Shown here piece after piece: positions 15,419-21,586 of a DNA stretch of 23,016 nt; position 1 is the stretch's first letter; every line of letters begins with the position of its first letter. The DNA is taken from contig JBGUXY010000030.1 in NCBI GenBank assembly GCA_045118335.1, forward strand, positions 1-23,016, in the 5' to 3' direction. The position numbers and the translations under genes were made by a program. The stretch is from W1P20-047 sp045118335 (lineage in GTDB: Bacteria > Actinomycetota > Coriobacteriia > Coriobacteriales > Eggerthellaceae). The notes below the pieces were generated by a model. The model did not search any database, had not been told where the DNA came from, and was given only the letters and a program-made list of their open reading frames with translations.

Positions 15419-17131
15419 ATGCGGCGTGACGAACATACCATGCAAGAAGAAGCCAACGGCGGCTCGGTCGAGTCGAAAGACGGCGTCAAGTTCAGCGTCT
15501 TCAAAGATCACCTAGCCGCCATCACGGCAGAACGCGAAGCCCGCGCAGAGGCCGAAAAAGCTGCCGATGCCGAACGACGTGCCGTATACGACAACCTGGG
15601 CCAGGATGTTACCAAGCGCCGCAGCCTCACCTACGCGGCGCGTGTGACCCTGGCTTTCGTGCTCATTTCCGCCATGACCACCTTGCTGGCCTTCGGCGTG
15701 CTTTCCTATGTGTGGGAACAGCATTTCCAAACGTACACGCGCGAAAACATGCAGCGCATTGCCGACACTACGGCCGCGAGCATTTCTGCCCGCTATCAAG
15801 ACGGCCAACAATGGTATGGCGGTGCCCTGGCCCCGGCTTCTACAGTGCATGACATGAACAACGGCGTGGGCGTCCAGGTCATAGACACATCGGGCAATGT
15901 GCTCTACGACGACACCAACACCATGGAAGCCGATGGCATATCGCTTGCCCCCCAGGAGCGGGAATCGCTGGCGACGTCGTTTATCTTGGACGAGAACGGC
16001 CAGATCGTCGGGACCGTGAAGGTTTGGGTATACGGGTCGAATGCTCTGCTTACGCAGGCCGACCAGGAGTTCAAGGACAAAAGCTACCAGGCGATGGTGT
16101 TTTCTGCTCTCTTGGCTGTGGCGATCGCCCTGTTCGTGGGCATTATGTTCGCCCGCAACCTCGTTGATCCCATCAACCGGATATCGCGGGCGGCTCAGGC
16201 ATTCGGGCAAGGCGACCTTTCCGCCCGCACCAACCTGGAAGGATACGACGAAATCGCCCGCCTGGGCATGACGTTTGACACCATGGCAGAGTCGGTGGAG
16301 AAGGACCGCAAGCTCGAGCGGCGTCTTACCACCGACGTCGCCCACGAGCTGCGCACTCCGCTTATGGCCATCCAGTCGACGGTCGAGGCAATCATGGACG
16401 GGGTATTCGAGGCCGACGAAGAACGTCTCGACACCATCGACTCCGAAGTGAAGCGCCTCAGCCGCCTGGTCGACGCGATTTTAAAGCTTTCCAGGCTCGA
16501 GAATCGCGCCATTCCCCTGCACGAAGAGATCGTGAACGTGGGCGACCTCATCTCGGGGCTCATCTCTACCCATGAAGCATATGTGCACGAATCGGGTTTG
16601 GAGCTGTACTATCAAGCAGATCCTTTCGTCTACGTCTATGCCGACCCCGACCTGATCCGCCAGGCGATAGCCAACCTCATCTCGAACGCCGTGCGCTATA
16701 CCCCCGAGGGCAGCATCACGGTGAGCGTGAAGCAAGGCGAGCTCATGGCGTCCATTTCGGTTGCCGACACGGGCATCGGGCTTTCGGAGGAAGAGGCCAA
16801 GATGGTGTTCTCTCGCTTCTGGCGGGCAGATGCTGGGCGCAACCGAGAGCAGGGCGGTCTTGGCGTGGGGCTATCCGTGGTGAAGGAAATCGTGGATCAG
16901 CACGGTGGTTGGGTGCGCGTGGAAGGCGAACCCAACGTAGGCGCAACGTTTACCATATTCATACCGCTCTATGACGAGGAGCGGGTGCGTCAGCAACGTG
17001 CGAAGGCCCGTCGGCAACGTGGGGGAGATTCAAGCGAGGATGCTCAGAAGGGCAAGACCGGCCCCATGTCACGTTGGAGAAACAGCCACGAAACCCGCAG
17101 GAAGTCGGACGACATCCAAGAAGACTGGTAG
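15419..17131 (+). CDS. Sensor histidine kinase with HAMP domain
   Basis: About 570 residues. A charged, coiled-coil-like cytoplasmic N-terminus (1-70) precedes helix 1 (about 73-98), an outer sensor domain of about 125 residues, helix 2 (about 225-247) and a HAMP linker to about 300. The HisKA domain has His309 in Val-Ala-His-Glu-Leu-Arg-Thr-Pro. The ATPase domain has Asn-Leu-Ile-Ser-Asn-Ala (419-424), Asp450-Thr-Gly-Ile-Gly and Gly-Leu-Gly-Val-Gly-Leu (480-485), so the kinase should be active. A highly basic tail (about 521-570) follows the catalytic domain, which is unusual. The sensed signal is unknown. The start is uncertain: TTG 15410, ATG 15419 and ATG 15440 all lack a strong site, and coupling to the regulator's stop at 15406 favours a near one. 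Confidence 0.92.
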   Translation: MRRDEHTMQEEANGGSVESKDGVKFSVFKDHLAAITAEREARAEAEKAADAERRAVYDNLGQDVTKRRSLTYAARVTLAFVLISAMTTLLAFGVLSYVWEQHFQTYTRENMQRIADTTAASISARYQDGQQWYGGALAPASTVHDMNNGVGVQVIDTSGNVLYDDTNTMEADGISLAPQERESLATSFILDENGQIVGTVKVWVYGSNALLTQADQEFKDKSYQAMVFSALLAVAIALFVGIMFARNLVDPINRISRAAQAFGQGDLSARTNLEGYDEIARLGMTFDTMAESVEKDRKLERRLTTDVAHELRTPLMAIQSTVEAIMDGVFEADEERLDTIDSEVKRLSRLVDAILKLSRLENRAIPLHEEIVNVGDLISGLISTHEAYVHESGLELYYQADPFVYVYADPDLIRQAIANLISNAVRYTPEGSITVSVKQGELMASISVADTGIGLSEEEAKMVFSRFWRADAGRNREQGGLGVGLSVVKEIVDQHGGWVRVEGEPNVGATFTIFIPLYDEERVRQQRAKARRQRGGDSSEDAQKGKTGPMSRWRNSHETRRKSDDIQEDW

Positions 17132-17191
17132 CGAAATCGAGGTGCGGCCGGGTGCTGCAGCCTCTGCGAAACACGAAAGGAAGGCCAGAGC

Positions 17192-18070
17192 ATGGCACAA
17201 ATCGACATTCGCCCGGACGCACAGGGCAAGGTGCGCGACCTCTACGACCTGGGAGACAGGCTGCTTCTGGTAGCGTCAGATAGGATTTCAGCTTTCGACT
17301 ACATCCTAGAAGATGAAATTCCCTACAAGGGCCAGGTGCTCACGCAGATTTCGTGCTTCTGGTTCGATCTGCTCTCCGATGTGGTGGACAACCACCTGAT
17401 CAGCACCGACGTATCAGATCTTCCCGAGGAATTCCAGCAGTACGCCGACTACCTGCGTGGCCGGTTCATGCTGGTTCGCAAGGCGCAGATGTTTCCCGTT
17501 GAGTGCATCGTGCGTGGCTATCTGACCGGCAGCGGCCTGAAGTCGTATCAGGCAGATGGCACCGTTTGCGGCATCGAGCTACCCAAGGGACTCGTGAACT
17601 CATCGAAGCTTCCCGAGGCGATCTTCACGCCTTCCACCAAGGCCGATATCGGCGATCACGACGAGAACATCAGCTACGAGCGCTGCGCGCAGATCATCGG
17701 CGAAGCCGATGCGGCGGCGATTCGCGACCTTTCTTTGCGGGTGTACACCAAGGCTGCCGACCATGCCGCCAGCCAGGGCATCATCATCGCCGATACGAAG
17801 TTCGAGTTCGGCAGGGTGGACGGCAAGATCATCTTGGCCGACGAGGTGCTCACCCCCGACAGCAGCCGCTTCTGGGCTGTGGAAGGATACGCCGAAGGCG
17901 AAGAGCAGCCCAGCTTCGACAAGCAGTTCGTGCGCAACTGGCTCAATGCGAATTGGGACCGCAGCGGCAACCCGCCGCGTCTGCCCCAAGACGTCATCGA
18001 GCAGACCAGCCAGAAGTACATCCAGGCATACGAGATCATAACTGGGCAGAAGTTCGTTGCAGCGGAATAG
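17192..18070 (+). CDS. purC: Phosphoribosylaminoimidazole-succinocarboxamide (SAICAR) synthase
   Basis: A 292-residue ATP-dependent ligase that joins aspartate to CAIR to form SAICAR, the step just before PurB in purine synthesis. Family marks are Gly-Lys-Val-Arg-Asp-Leu-Tyr near the N-terminus, Ala-Ser-Asp-Arg-Ile-Ser-Ala-Phe-Asp, Glu-Cys-Ile-Val-Arg-Gly-Tyr-Leu-Thr-Gly-Ser-Gly, Thr-Lys-x-Glu-Phe-Gly and Asp-Glu-Val-Leu-Thr-Pro-Asp-Ser-Ser-Arg-Phe-Trp. Its length fits the longer form of the enzyme. AAAGGAAGG at 17176-17184 precedes the ATG. The 60-nt gap from the kinase gene allows read-through, though the functions are unrelated. Other pur genes except purB are absent here. Confidence 0.96.
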   Translation: MAQIDIRPDAQGKVRDLYDLGDRLLLVASDRISAFDYILEDEIPYKGQVLTQISCFWFDLLSDVVDNHLISTDVSDLPEEFQQYADYLRGRFMLVRKAQMFPVECIVRGYLTGSGLKSYQADGTVCGIELPKGLVNSSKLPEAIFTPSTKADIGDHDENISYERCAQIIGEADAAAIRDLSLRVYTKAADHAASQGIIIADTKFEFGRVDGKIILADEVLTPDSSRFWAVEGYAEGEEQPSFDKQFVRNWLNANWDRSGNPPRLPQDVIEQTSQKYIQAYEIITGQKFVAAE

Positions 18071-18160
18071 TTTCCATCCCCAAGGCTGCAACGAGCTTTC
18101 ATACGGGCTTTACTTCAAGGGGATTCGTTCCGGTTTGCCCGAGAACTTTCATGCATGACG

Positions 18161-18219
18161 AAACCCCGAGGTTTTGCCATGCCCTGCAGGCAGGCTGTGA
18201 GTCATGCTATAGTGGCATG
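18161..18219 (+). promoter_or_regulatory. Weak hairpin after purC and promoter-like box for the next gene
   Basis: AAACC (18161-18165) and GGTTT (18170-18174) make a short stem ending in a T-run, a weak terminator for purC. TATAGT at 18208-18213 is a -10-like box 40 nt before the next start; CATGC/GCATG arms (18203-18219) flank it. The -35 position reads TGCAGG, a poor match. Confidence 0.3.
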
Positions 18220-18253
18220 CAATTCTTTCATGCGAGCAAGGAGACAGGCATTC

Positions 18254-18862
18254 ATGACACAGCGTAACCCCATGAACGAGCGCTATCAGAACACGAATGA
18301 CAAAAAGACGGGCAAGACGCGCAGGAGCGCTGCTTCGGCGAAACCTGCCACCAAGGCAGCGTCGAGCGTTCGCATCGAGGGTGGCAAGGAGCCGAAACCG
18401 CGGGGACGTTTCGCGAAAGCGCAGCGCCAGGCGCAAGCTCCGAGGAGCAAGCAGCCCGTCGACCGTAATTTCCAGCCAGACACAGATGAATTCCGCAAAT
18501 GGAGACGCATCTGGTGGGTCTTCATCATCATAGCGCTTGCACTCACGTCGCTTTCGTTTTTCGCCGCCGGTTGGTTTCCGACCAGGACGCCGATGTACGT
18601 CATGCTCGCGGGTGGCTATGCGGCGCTGATCGTGGCCGTCGTGATCGACGTGGTGAAGGTGCGCAAGATTCGCAACGCCGAGGCTGCCAAGCGGGCGAGC
18701 TCGAAGATGTCGAAGAAAGAACGCAAGGCGCAGGAGGAACGAGAAGCTCGTGCGAAAGCGGAAGAGGAAGCGAAGCGCGCTGCCAAGGCAGAGAAGAAGA
18801 GCCGCGGTCTGTTTGGCAAGAAGAAGGAATCCGAGGATTCTTCATCGGGCGAAGGCGCCTAG
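18254..18862 (+). CDS. Two-helix membrane protein with basic ends (unknown function, paralog 1)
   Basis: A 202-residue protein of unknown function. Residues 1-79 are basic and low-complexity. Two hydrophobic segments at about 86-107 and 114-135 form a hairpin in the membrane, so both ends would face the cytoplasm. The C-terminus (about 137-195) is a Lys/Glu/Ala-rich coiled-coil-like stretch. Just before helix 1 lies Glu-Phe-Arg-Lys-Trp-Arg-Arg-Ile-Trp, almost identical to the same position in the next gene product. AAGGAGA at 18238-18244 supports this start rather than the in-frame ATG at 18155. The gene precedes its shorter paralog by 64 nt; the two probably form one unit. Nothing shows enzymatic residues. 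Confidence 0.75.
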   Translation: MTQRNPMNERYQNTNDKKTGKTRRSAASAKPATKAASSVRIEGGKEPKPRGRFAKAQRQAQAPRSKQPVDRNFQPDTDEFRKWRRIWWVFIIIALALTSLSFFAAGWFPTRTPMYVMLAGGYAALIVAVVIDVVKVRKIRNAEAAKRASSKMSKKERKAQEEREARAKAEEEAKRAAKAEKKSRGLFGKKKESEDSSSGEGA

Positions 18863-18926
18863 CGCGACCGTGGTTTGCAGCACTGACGATTTGACGTAGG
18901 TATTTGGTTACAAGGAGGCAGCGGCC

Positions 18927-19325
18927 ATGAGCGCACGTGGAAACCGCACCAAACGCGAACGACCCGAGATGAACAACCCGGAATTCGTGAAATGGCGAAG
19001 GATTTGGATCATCGTTGATGTGCTGGGCTTTAGCGTTTCCTGCATCGGCATTGCGTGCTTCCGTCTTTTAAGCGACAAGGGAACAGGCGTCCTCATCATG
19101 TTGTGCGGCATGGCGATTCTTGCTGCGGGCGTCATCATCGACAACCGCAAGGTAACCAGGGTAAGCAACATGTACAGGGCGCAAACCGGCTACAGCGCAA
19201 ACGACAAATCGAAAGAGGCGGTTGCGGCGCGCAGGGCGGAAAAAGAGCGCATCGCGGCGCTGATCGAGGCAGACAAGGTAGCGACTGCCGAACTTGAGGC
19301 AAAGAAAGCGGCGAAGAGAAAATAA
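18927..19325 (+). CDS. Two-helix membrane protein (unknown function, paralog 2)
   Basis: A 132-residue protein of the same plan as the preceding product: a short basic N-terminus with Glu-Phe-Val-Lys-Trp-Arg-Arg-Ile-Trp, two helices (about 27-46 and 54-72), then Ile-Asp-x-x-x-Lys-Val and a charged Ala/Glu/Lys tail. The shared residues suggest a local duplication followed by loss or gain of the long N-terminal extension. AAGGAGG at 18912-18918 precedes the ATG. exoA starts 37 nt after its stop, so read-through into the repair gene is possible. Function unknown. Confidence 0.77.
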   Translation: MSARGNRTKRERPEMNNPEFVKWRRIWIIVDVLGFSVSCIGIACFRLLSDKGTGVLIMLCGMAILAAGVIIDNRKVTRVSNMYRAQTGYSANDKSKEAVAARRAEKERIAALIEADKVATAELEAKKAAKRK

Positions 19326-19362
19326 ACCTGGTATGTGCGACCAGCGTGTGCGAGGAGGGCTC

Positions 19363-20151
19363 ATGCGATTCGTCTCGTGGAACGTCAACGGCCTTCGGGC
19401 TGTCGAAAAGAAGGGCTTCGCCGACATATTCGCCCAGATGAACGCCGATATCGTGGCACTGCAGGAAACGAAGTTGCAAGAAGGCCAGATCGATATGTCC
19501 TTCCATGGCTACGAAAGCTATTGGAGCTATGCCCAGCGGAAGGGTTATTCCGGCACGGTGGTGTTTTGCAAAGAGCAGCCCTTGCGCGTGCTGCATGGTC
19601 TGGGGATTGAACATCTTGATACCGAAGGACGCATTGTCGCACTCGAGTTTCCGGGGTTCTGGTTCGTGGACGTGTACACGCCCAACGCGCAAGATGGCCT
19701 GGCGCGCATCGACCACCGCATGGAATGGGACGATGCGTTCCGCGGCTTCTGCAAGGGTCTGGAAGTGGGCGCAACTCCCGAAGGTCCTGATACGGCCGAA
19801 CCCAAGCCTGTCGTCATGTGCGGCGACTTCAACGTGGCGCATCGGGAAATCGACCTGAAGAACCCCGGCCCCAACCGCGGTAACGCGGGGTTTTCCGATG
19901 AGGAGCGGGGGAAGTTCACTGAGCTGCTCGACGAAGGGTTCGTGGACACCTTCCGCGCGTTGCATCCCGACGCCGAGGGATGCTATTCATGGTGGAGCTA
20001 TCGCTTCAAGGCGCGGCAGCGCAATGCCGGATGGCGCATCGACTATTTCCTGGTAAGCGAAGCCCTACGCGACAAGGTGACGAGTGCTTGCATCTACGAC
20101 GACGTGTTCGGCAGCGATCACTGCCCCGTCGCCCTCGAGCTCGACCTGTAG
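19363..20151 (+). CDS. exoA: Exodeoxyribonuclease III (AP endonuclease)
   Basis: A 262-residue EEP-fold repair enzyme that cuts DNA at abasic sites and removes 3'-blocking groups. The N-terminus Met-Arg-Phe-Val-Ser-Trp-Asn-Val-Asn-Gly-Leu-Arg-Ala is classic. Metal and catalytic residues are visible: Asn7, Glu35 in Gln-Glu-Thr-Lys, Tyr in Asp-Val-Tyr-Thr-Pro-Asn, Gly-Asp-Phe-Asn-Val-Ala-His, Trp-Arg-Ile-Asp-Tyr-Phe and the final Gly-Ser-Asp-His-Cys-Pro-Val. Length is normal. The start at 19363 has GAGGAGGG 4-5 nt upstream; the in-frame ATG at 19294 lies inside the preceding gene. The gene name follows Gram-positive use; xth is the equivalent. A palindromic repeat begins 9 nt after its stop. 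Confidence 0.95.
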   Translation: MRFVSWNVNGLRAVEKKGFADIFAQMNADIVALQETKLQEGQIDMSFHGYESYWSYAQRKGYSGTVVFCKEQPLRVLHGLGIEHLDTEGRIVALEFPGFWFVDVYTPNAQDGLARIDHRMEWDDAFRGFCKGLEVGATPEGPDTAEPKPVVMCGDFNVAHREIDLKNPGPNRGNAGFSDEERGKFTELLDEGFVDTFRALHPDAEGCYSWWSYRFKARQRNAGWRIDYFLVSEALRDKVTSACIYDDVFGSDHCPVALELDL

Positions 20152-20160
20152 CGTGTTCCC

Positions 20161-20263
20161 ATGAGAAATAGGGACTGAGAAATAGGGACCATGAGCATGA
20201 GAAATAGGGACGGGTTCGTTTTCTCATCACGTGAGCGAGAAAACGAACCCGTCCCTATTTCTC
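20161..20263. repeat. Palindromic dispersed repeat, copy B, with tandem half-units
   Basis: A perfect 27-bp inverted repeat has arms at 20199-20225 and 20237-20263 with a core GAGAAATAGGGACGGG. It matches copy A at 2009-2087 in the same core and layout. Three near-copies of TGAGAAATAGGGAC lie in a row at 20162-20175, 20176-20189 and 20198-20211, so the left arm has been partly duplicated. The hairpin begins soon after exoA and probably also ends its transcript. Confidence 0.8.
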
Positions 20264-20302
20264 CCACCTGGCGCTTCGGTTTGTGTTTTGCCTTGTTGTT
20301 GG

Positions 20303-20330
20303 TTCGGGCGTCTTGGCTTGTGAGTATAAT
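20303..20330 (+). promoter_or_regulatory. Promoter candidate for the ACT-domain gene
   Basis: A perfect -10 box TATAAT lies at 20325-20330, 94 nt before the ACT gene. The best -35 is TTCGGG (20303-20308) with a 16-nt spacer, a poor match. It lies directly after the palindromic repeat, so the ACT gene probably has its own transcript. Confidence 0.5.
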
Positions 20331-20423
20331 GACGGGGCGAGACGGTTGCCCTGTGATCGCTTCGCCTGAAAATGCGCATACCGCTGCGCTGGAAGCGGTC
20401 ACCATACATGCAAGGAGTACCCC

Positions 20424-20693
20424 ATGCGTTGCGTCATTTCCGTTCTTGGCAAGGATCGCAGTGGCATCGTTGCCGCTGTGGCTACCACTCTTGCAGAATG
20501 CAATGCCAACATCGACGATATCAGCCAGACCTTGCTCGACGACATCTTCAGCATGACCATGCTCGTCACCCTCGACCCGGAAACTGCCAGTTTCAACGAG
20601 GTTCAGGAAAAGCTCGCGGTCGTTGGCGAAAACCTGGGCGTTCAGATCACCCTTCAGCGGCAGGACGTCTTCGACTTCATGTACAAGATCTAG
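20424..20693 (+). CDS. ACT domain-containing protein (UPF0237/GcvR-like)
   Basis: An 89-residue protein made of a single ACT domain: Arg-Cys-Val-Ile-Ser-Val-Leu-Gly-Lys-Asp-Arg-Ser-Gly-Ile-Val-Ala then Asn-Ala-Asn-Ile-Asp-Asp-Ile-Ser-Gln-Thr. This matches the small UPF0237 family, whose ACT fold usually binds an amino acid and may regulate a partner. The length is typical. AAGGAG at 20412-20417 precedes the ATG. In many genomes this gene is followed by a UPF0210 (DUF711) gene; that partner is missing here and a small-RNA-like unit follows instead. The ligand is unknown. Confidence 0.9.
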   Translation: MRCVISVLGKDRSGIVAAVATTLAECNANIDDISQTLLDDIFSMTMLVTLDPETASFNEVQEKLAVVGENLGVQITLQRQDVFDFMYKI

Positions 20694-20740
20694 GCTGCTC
20701 GCACTTTGCATGGGCAGCATGGTAGCGCCATGCGTACGAT

Positions 20741-20778
20741 TAATTATGCTTGACAAAGAATAATTAGTGTTTTAAGGT
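20741..20778 (+). promoter_or_regulatory. Strong sigma-70-like promoter with inverted repeat over the -35 box
   Basis: TTGACA (20750-20755), a 17-nt spacer and TAAGGT (20773-20778) form the best -35 in the window. TAATTAT (20741-20747) and ATAATTA (20760-20766) are perfect 7-bp inverted arms around the -35, a typical operator position. The island is strongly AT-rich. The downstream unit ends at a terminator after about 80 nt. Confidence 0.65.
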
Positions 20779-20784
20779 ATGTTC

Positions 20785-20861
20785 ATCTCTTCCGAAAGCT
20801 CTCTCGGCTTTCTCGTCTAAGCGGTGGCCGCAATTCCCCGAATGCGGCCACCGCCTCTTTT
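20785..20861 (+). ncRNA. Candidate small RNA, about 77 nt
   Basis: Predicted from structure only. A promoter ends at 20778, and transcription would start near 20785. A hairpin GAAAGC/GCTTTC (20794-20812) and then a strong terminator stem follow. No plus-strand gene starts before 21587, so the transcript would be free-standing. It matches no RNA family I recognise. An alternative is a 13-codon reading frame at 20779-20820, which has no proper ribosome binding site and begins before the predicted transcript start. Confidence 0.4.
20821..20861 (+). terminator. Strong Rho-independent terminator
   Basis: GCGGTGGCCGCA (20821-20832) pairs perfectly with TGCGGCCACCGC (20843-20854), extended inside by TT/AA next to one bulged A. 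CTCTTTT follows. The T-run is only on the plus strand, so it ends rightward transcripts and is not a good terminator for the convergent minus-strand gene. Confidence 0.85.
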
Positions 20862-20976
20862 GCCAGAAGCAAGCAGTCAAAGGCTTCGGGATAAACCTGT
20901 CCCAAACAATGTCCGCTGCGCACTCGTAGTTGTTGCGAGTTGTCGCGAAAACCGCCGAGGTCGATATGCAGGGGCG

Positions 20977-21435
20977 TTACGACTCCAAGCGAGGGAGCGT
21001 TTTCAGGGCAGCCCATGCCCGCTGCTTGCCGGCAGGCGTCTTCATCAATTCGCCAAGCTGAGGTAGAAGCCGAACCTCGCGGCCGAATGCGCGCATTGCA
21101 GCGCGAGATGGGAGCGCGATCCGGTATGCCTGGGCGAAAAGCGAAGCAGCCTGTGCGTCTGCAAGCACGATGCAAAGGGGGTCGAGGCCCTCCACGATCG
21201 TCGACAGCTGGTCTGGGGAAAGCTCTGCAGGAACGTCAACGAGCAGAAACGTGGCCCCGTCGGGCCCGTATCCCAACGATTCGGCAGATTTCGTCAGGGC
21301 GAGCTTTGCCTCGTCGGATAGCGTGGATGCGCAAATAGCCAAGAACAAGCTCGCTTCAGCCCCGCTCACGTGTGTGCGGTATTCCCGAAGCATTCGCTCG
21401 CGAGAGTATCCGTATATGTCCCCGGAAGCATTCAT
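20977..21435 (-). CDS. Hypothetical protein, 152 residues, possibly leaderless
   Basis: I do not recognise this protein. It appears cytoplasmic, with no signal or membrane segment, and is Ala/Leu-rich with alternating helix and strand patterns. A central segment has Ser-Leu-Gly-Tyr-Gly-Pro-Asp-Gly-Ala-Thr-Phe-Leu-Leu-Val-Asp (about 53-67), and a later strand has Cys-Ile-Val-Leu-Ala-Asp (about 88-93). Codon use resembles the neighbours and the opposite-strand reading is less protein-like. The ATG at 21435 has no ribosome site, but the minus strand shows TACAAT ending 6 nt before it, which fits a leaderless transcript. An internal ATG at 21393 is the alternative start. It is flanked by the small-RNA unit and the divergent foldase gene. 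Confidence 0.65.
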   Translation of the reverse strand: MNASGDIYGYSRERMLREYRTHVSGAEASLFLAICASTLSDEAKLALTKSAESLGYGPDGATFLLVDVPAELSPDQLSTIVEGLDPLCIVLADAQAASLFAQAYRIALPSRAAMRAFGREVRLLPQLGELMKTPAGKQRAWAALKTLPRLES

Positions 21436-21586
21436 GGCCGCATTGTACCAAGAGATGAGGGTGGCTATGGGACTGCTTATGTAACGAACGTGAGCATATT
21501 GTGCAAACCCATGGGCGAATAAGCCGCTGTGGGAAAATACTTACGTTTTTGAGACAGGCGGATTCTCGTCGGACAGGTAGGTTCAC

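Noticed and set aside
20161..20263. CRISPR-like array from the repeated half-units
   Set aside because: Units abut or are only 8 nt apart with no regular spacers, they belong to a palindrome, and there are no cas genes.
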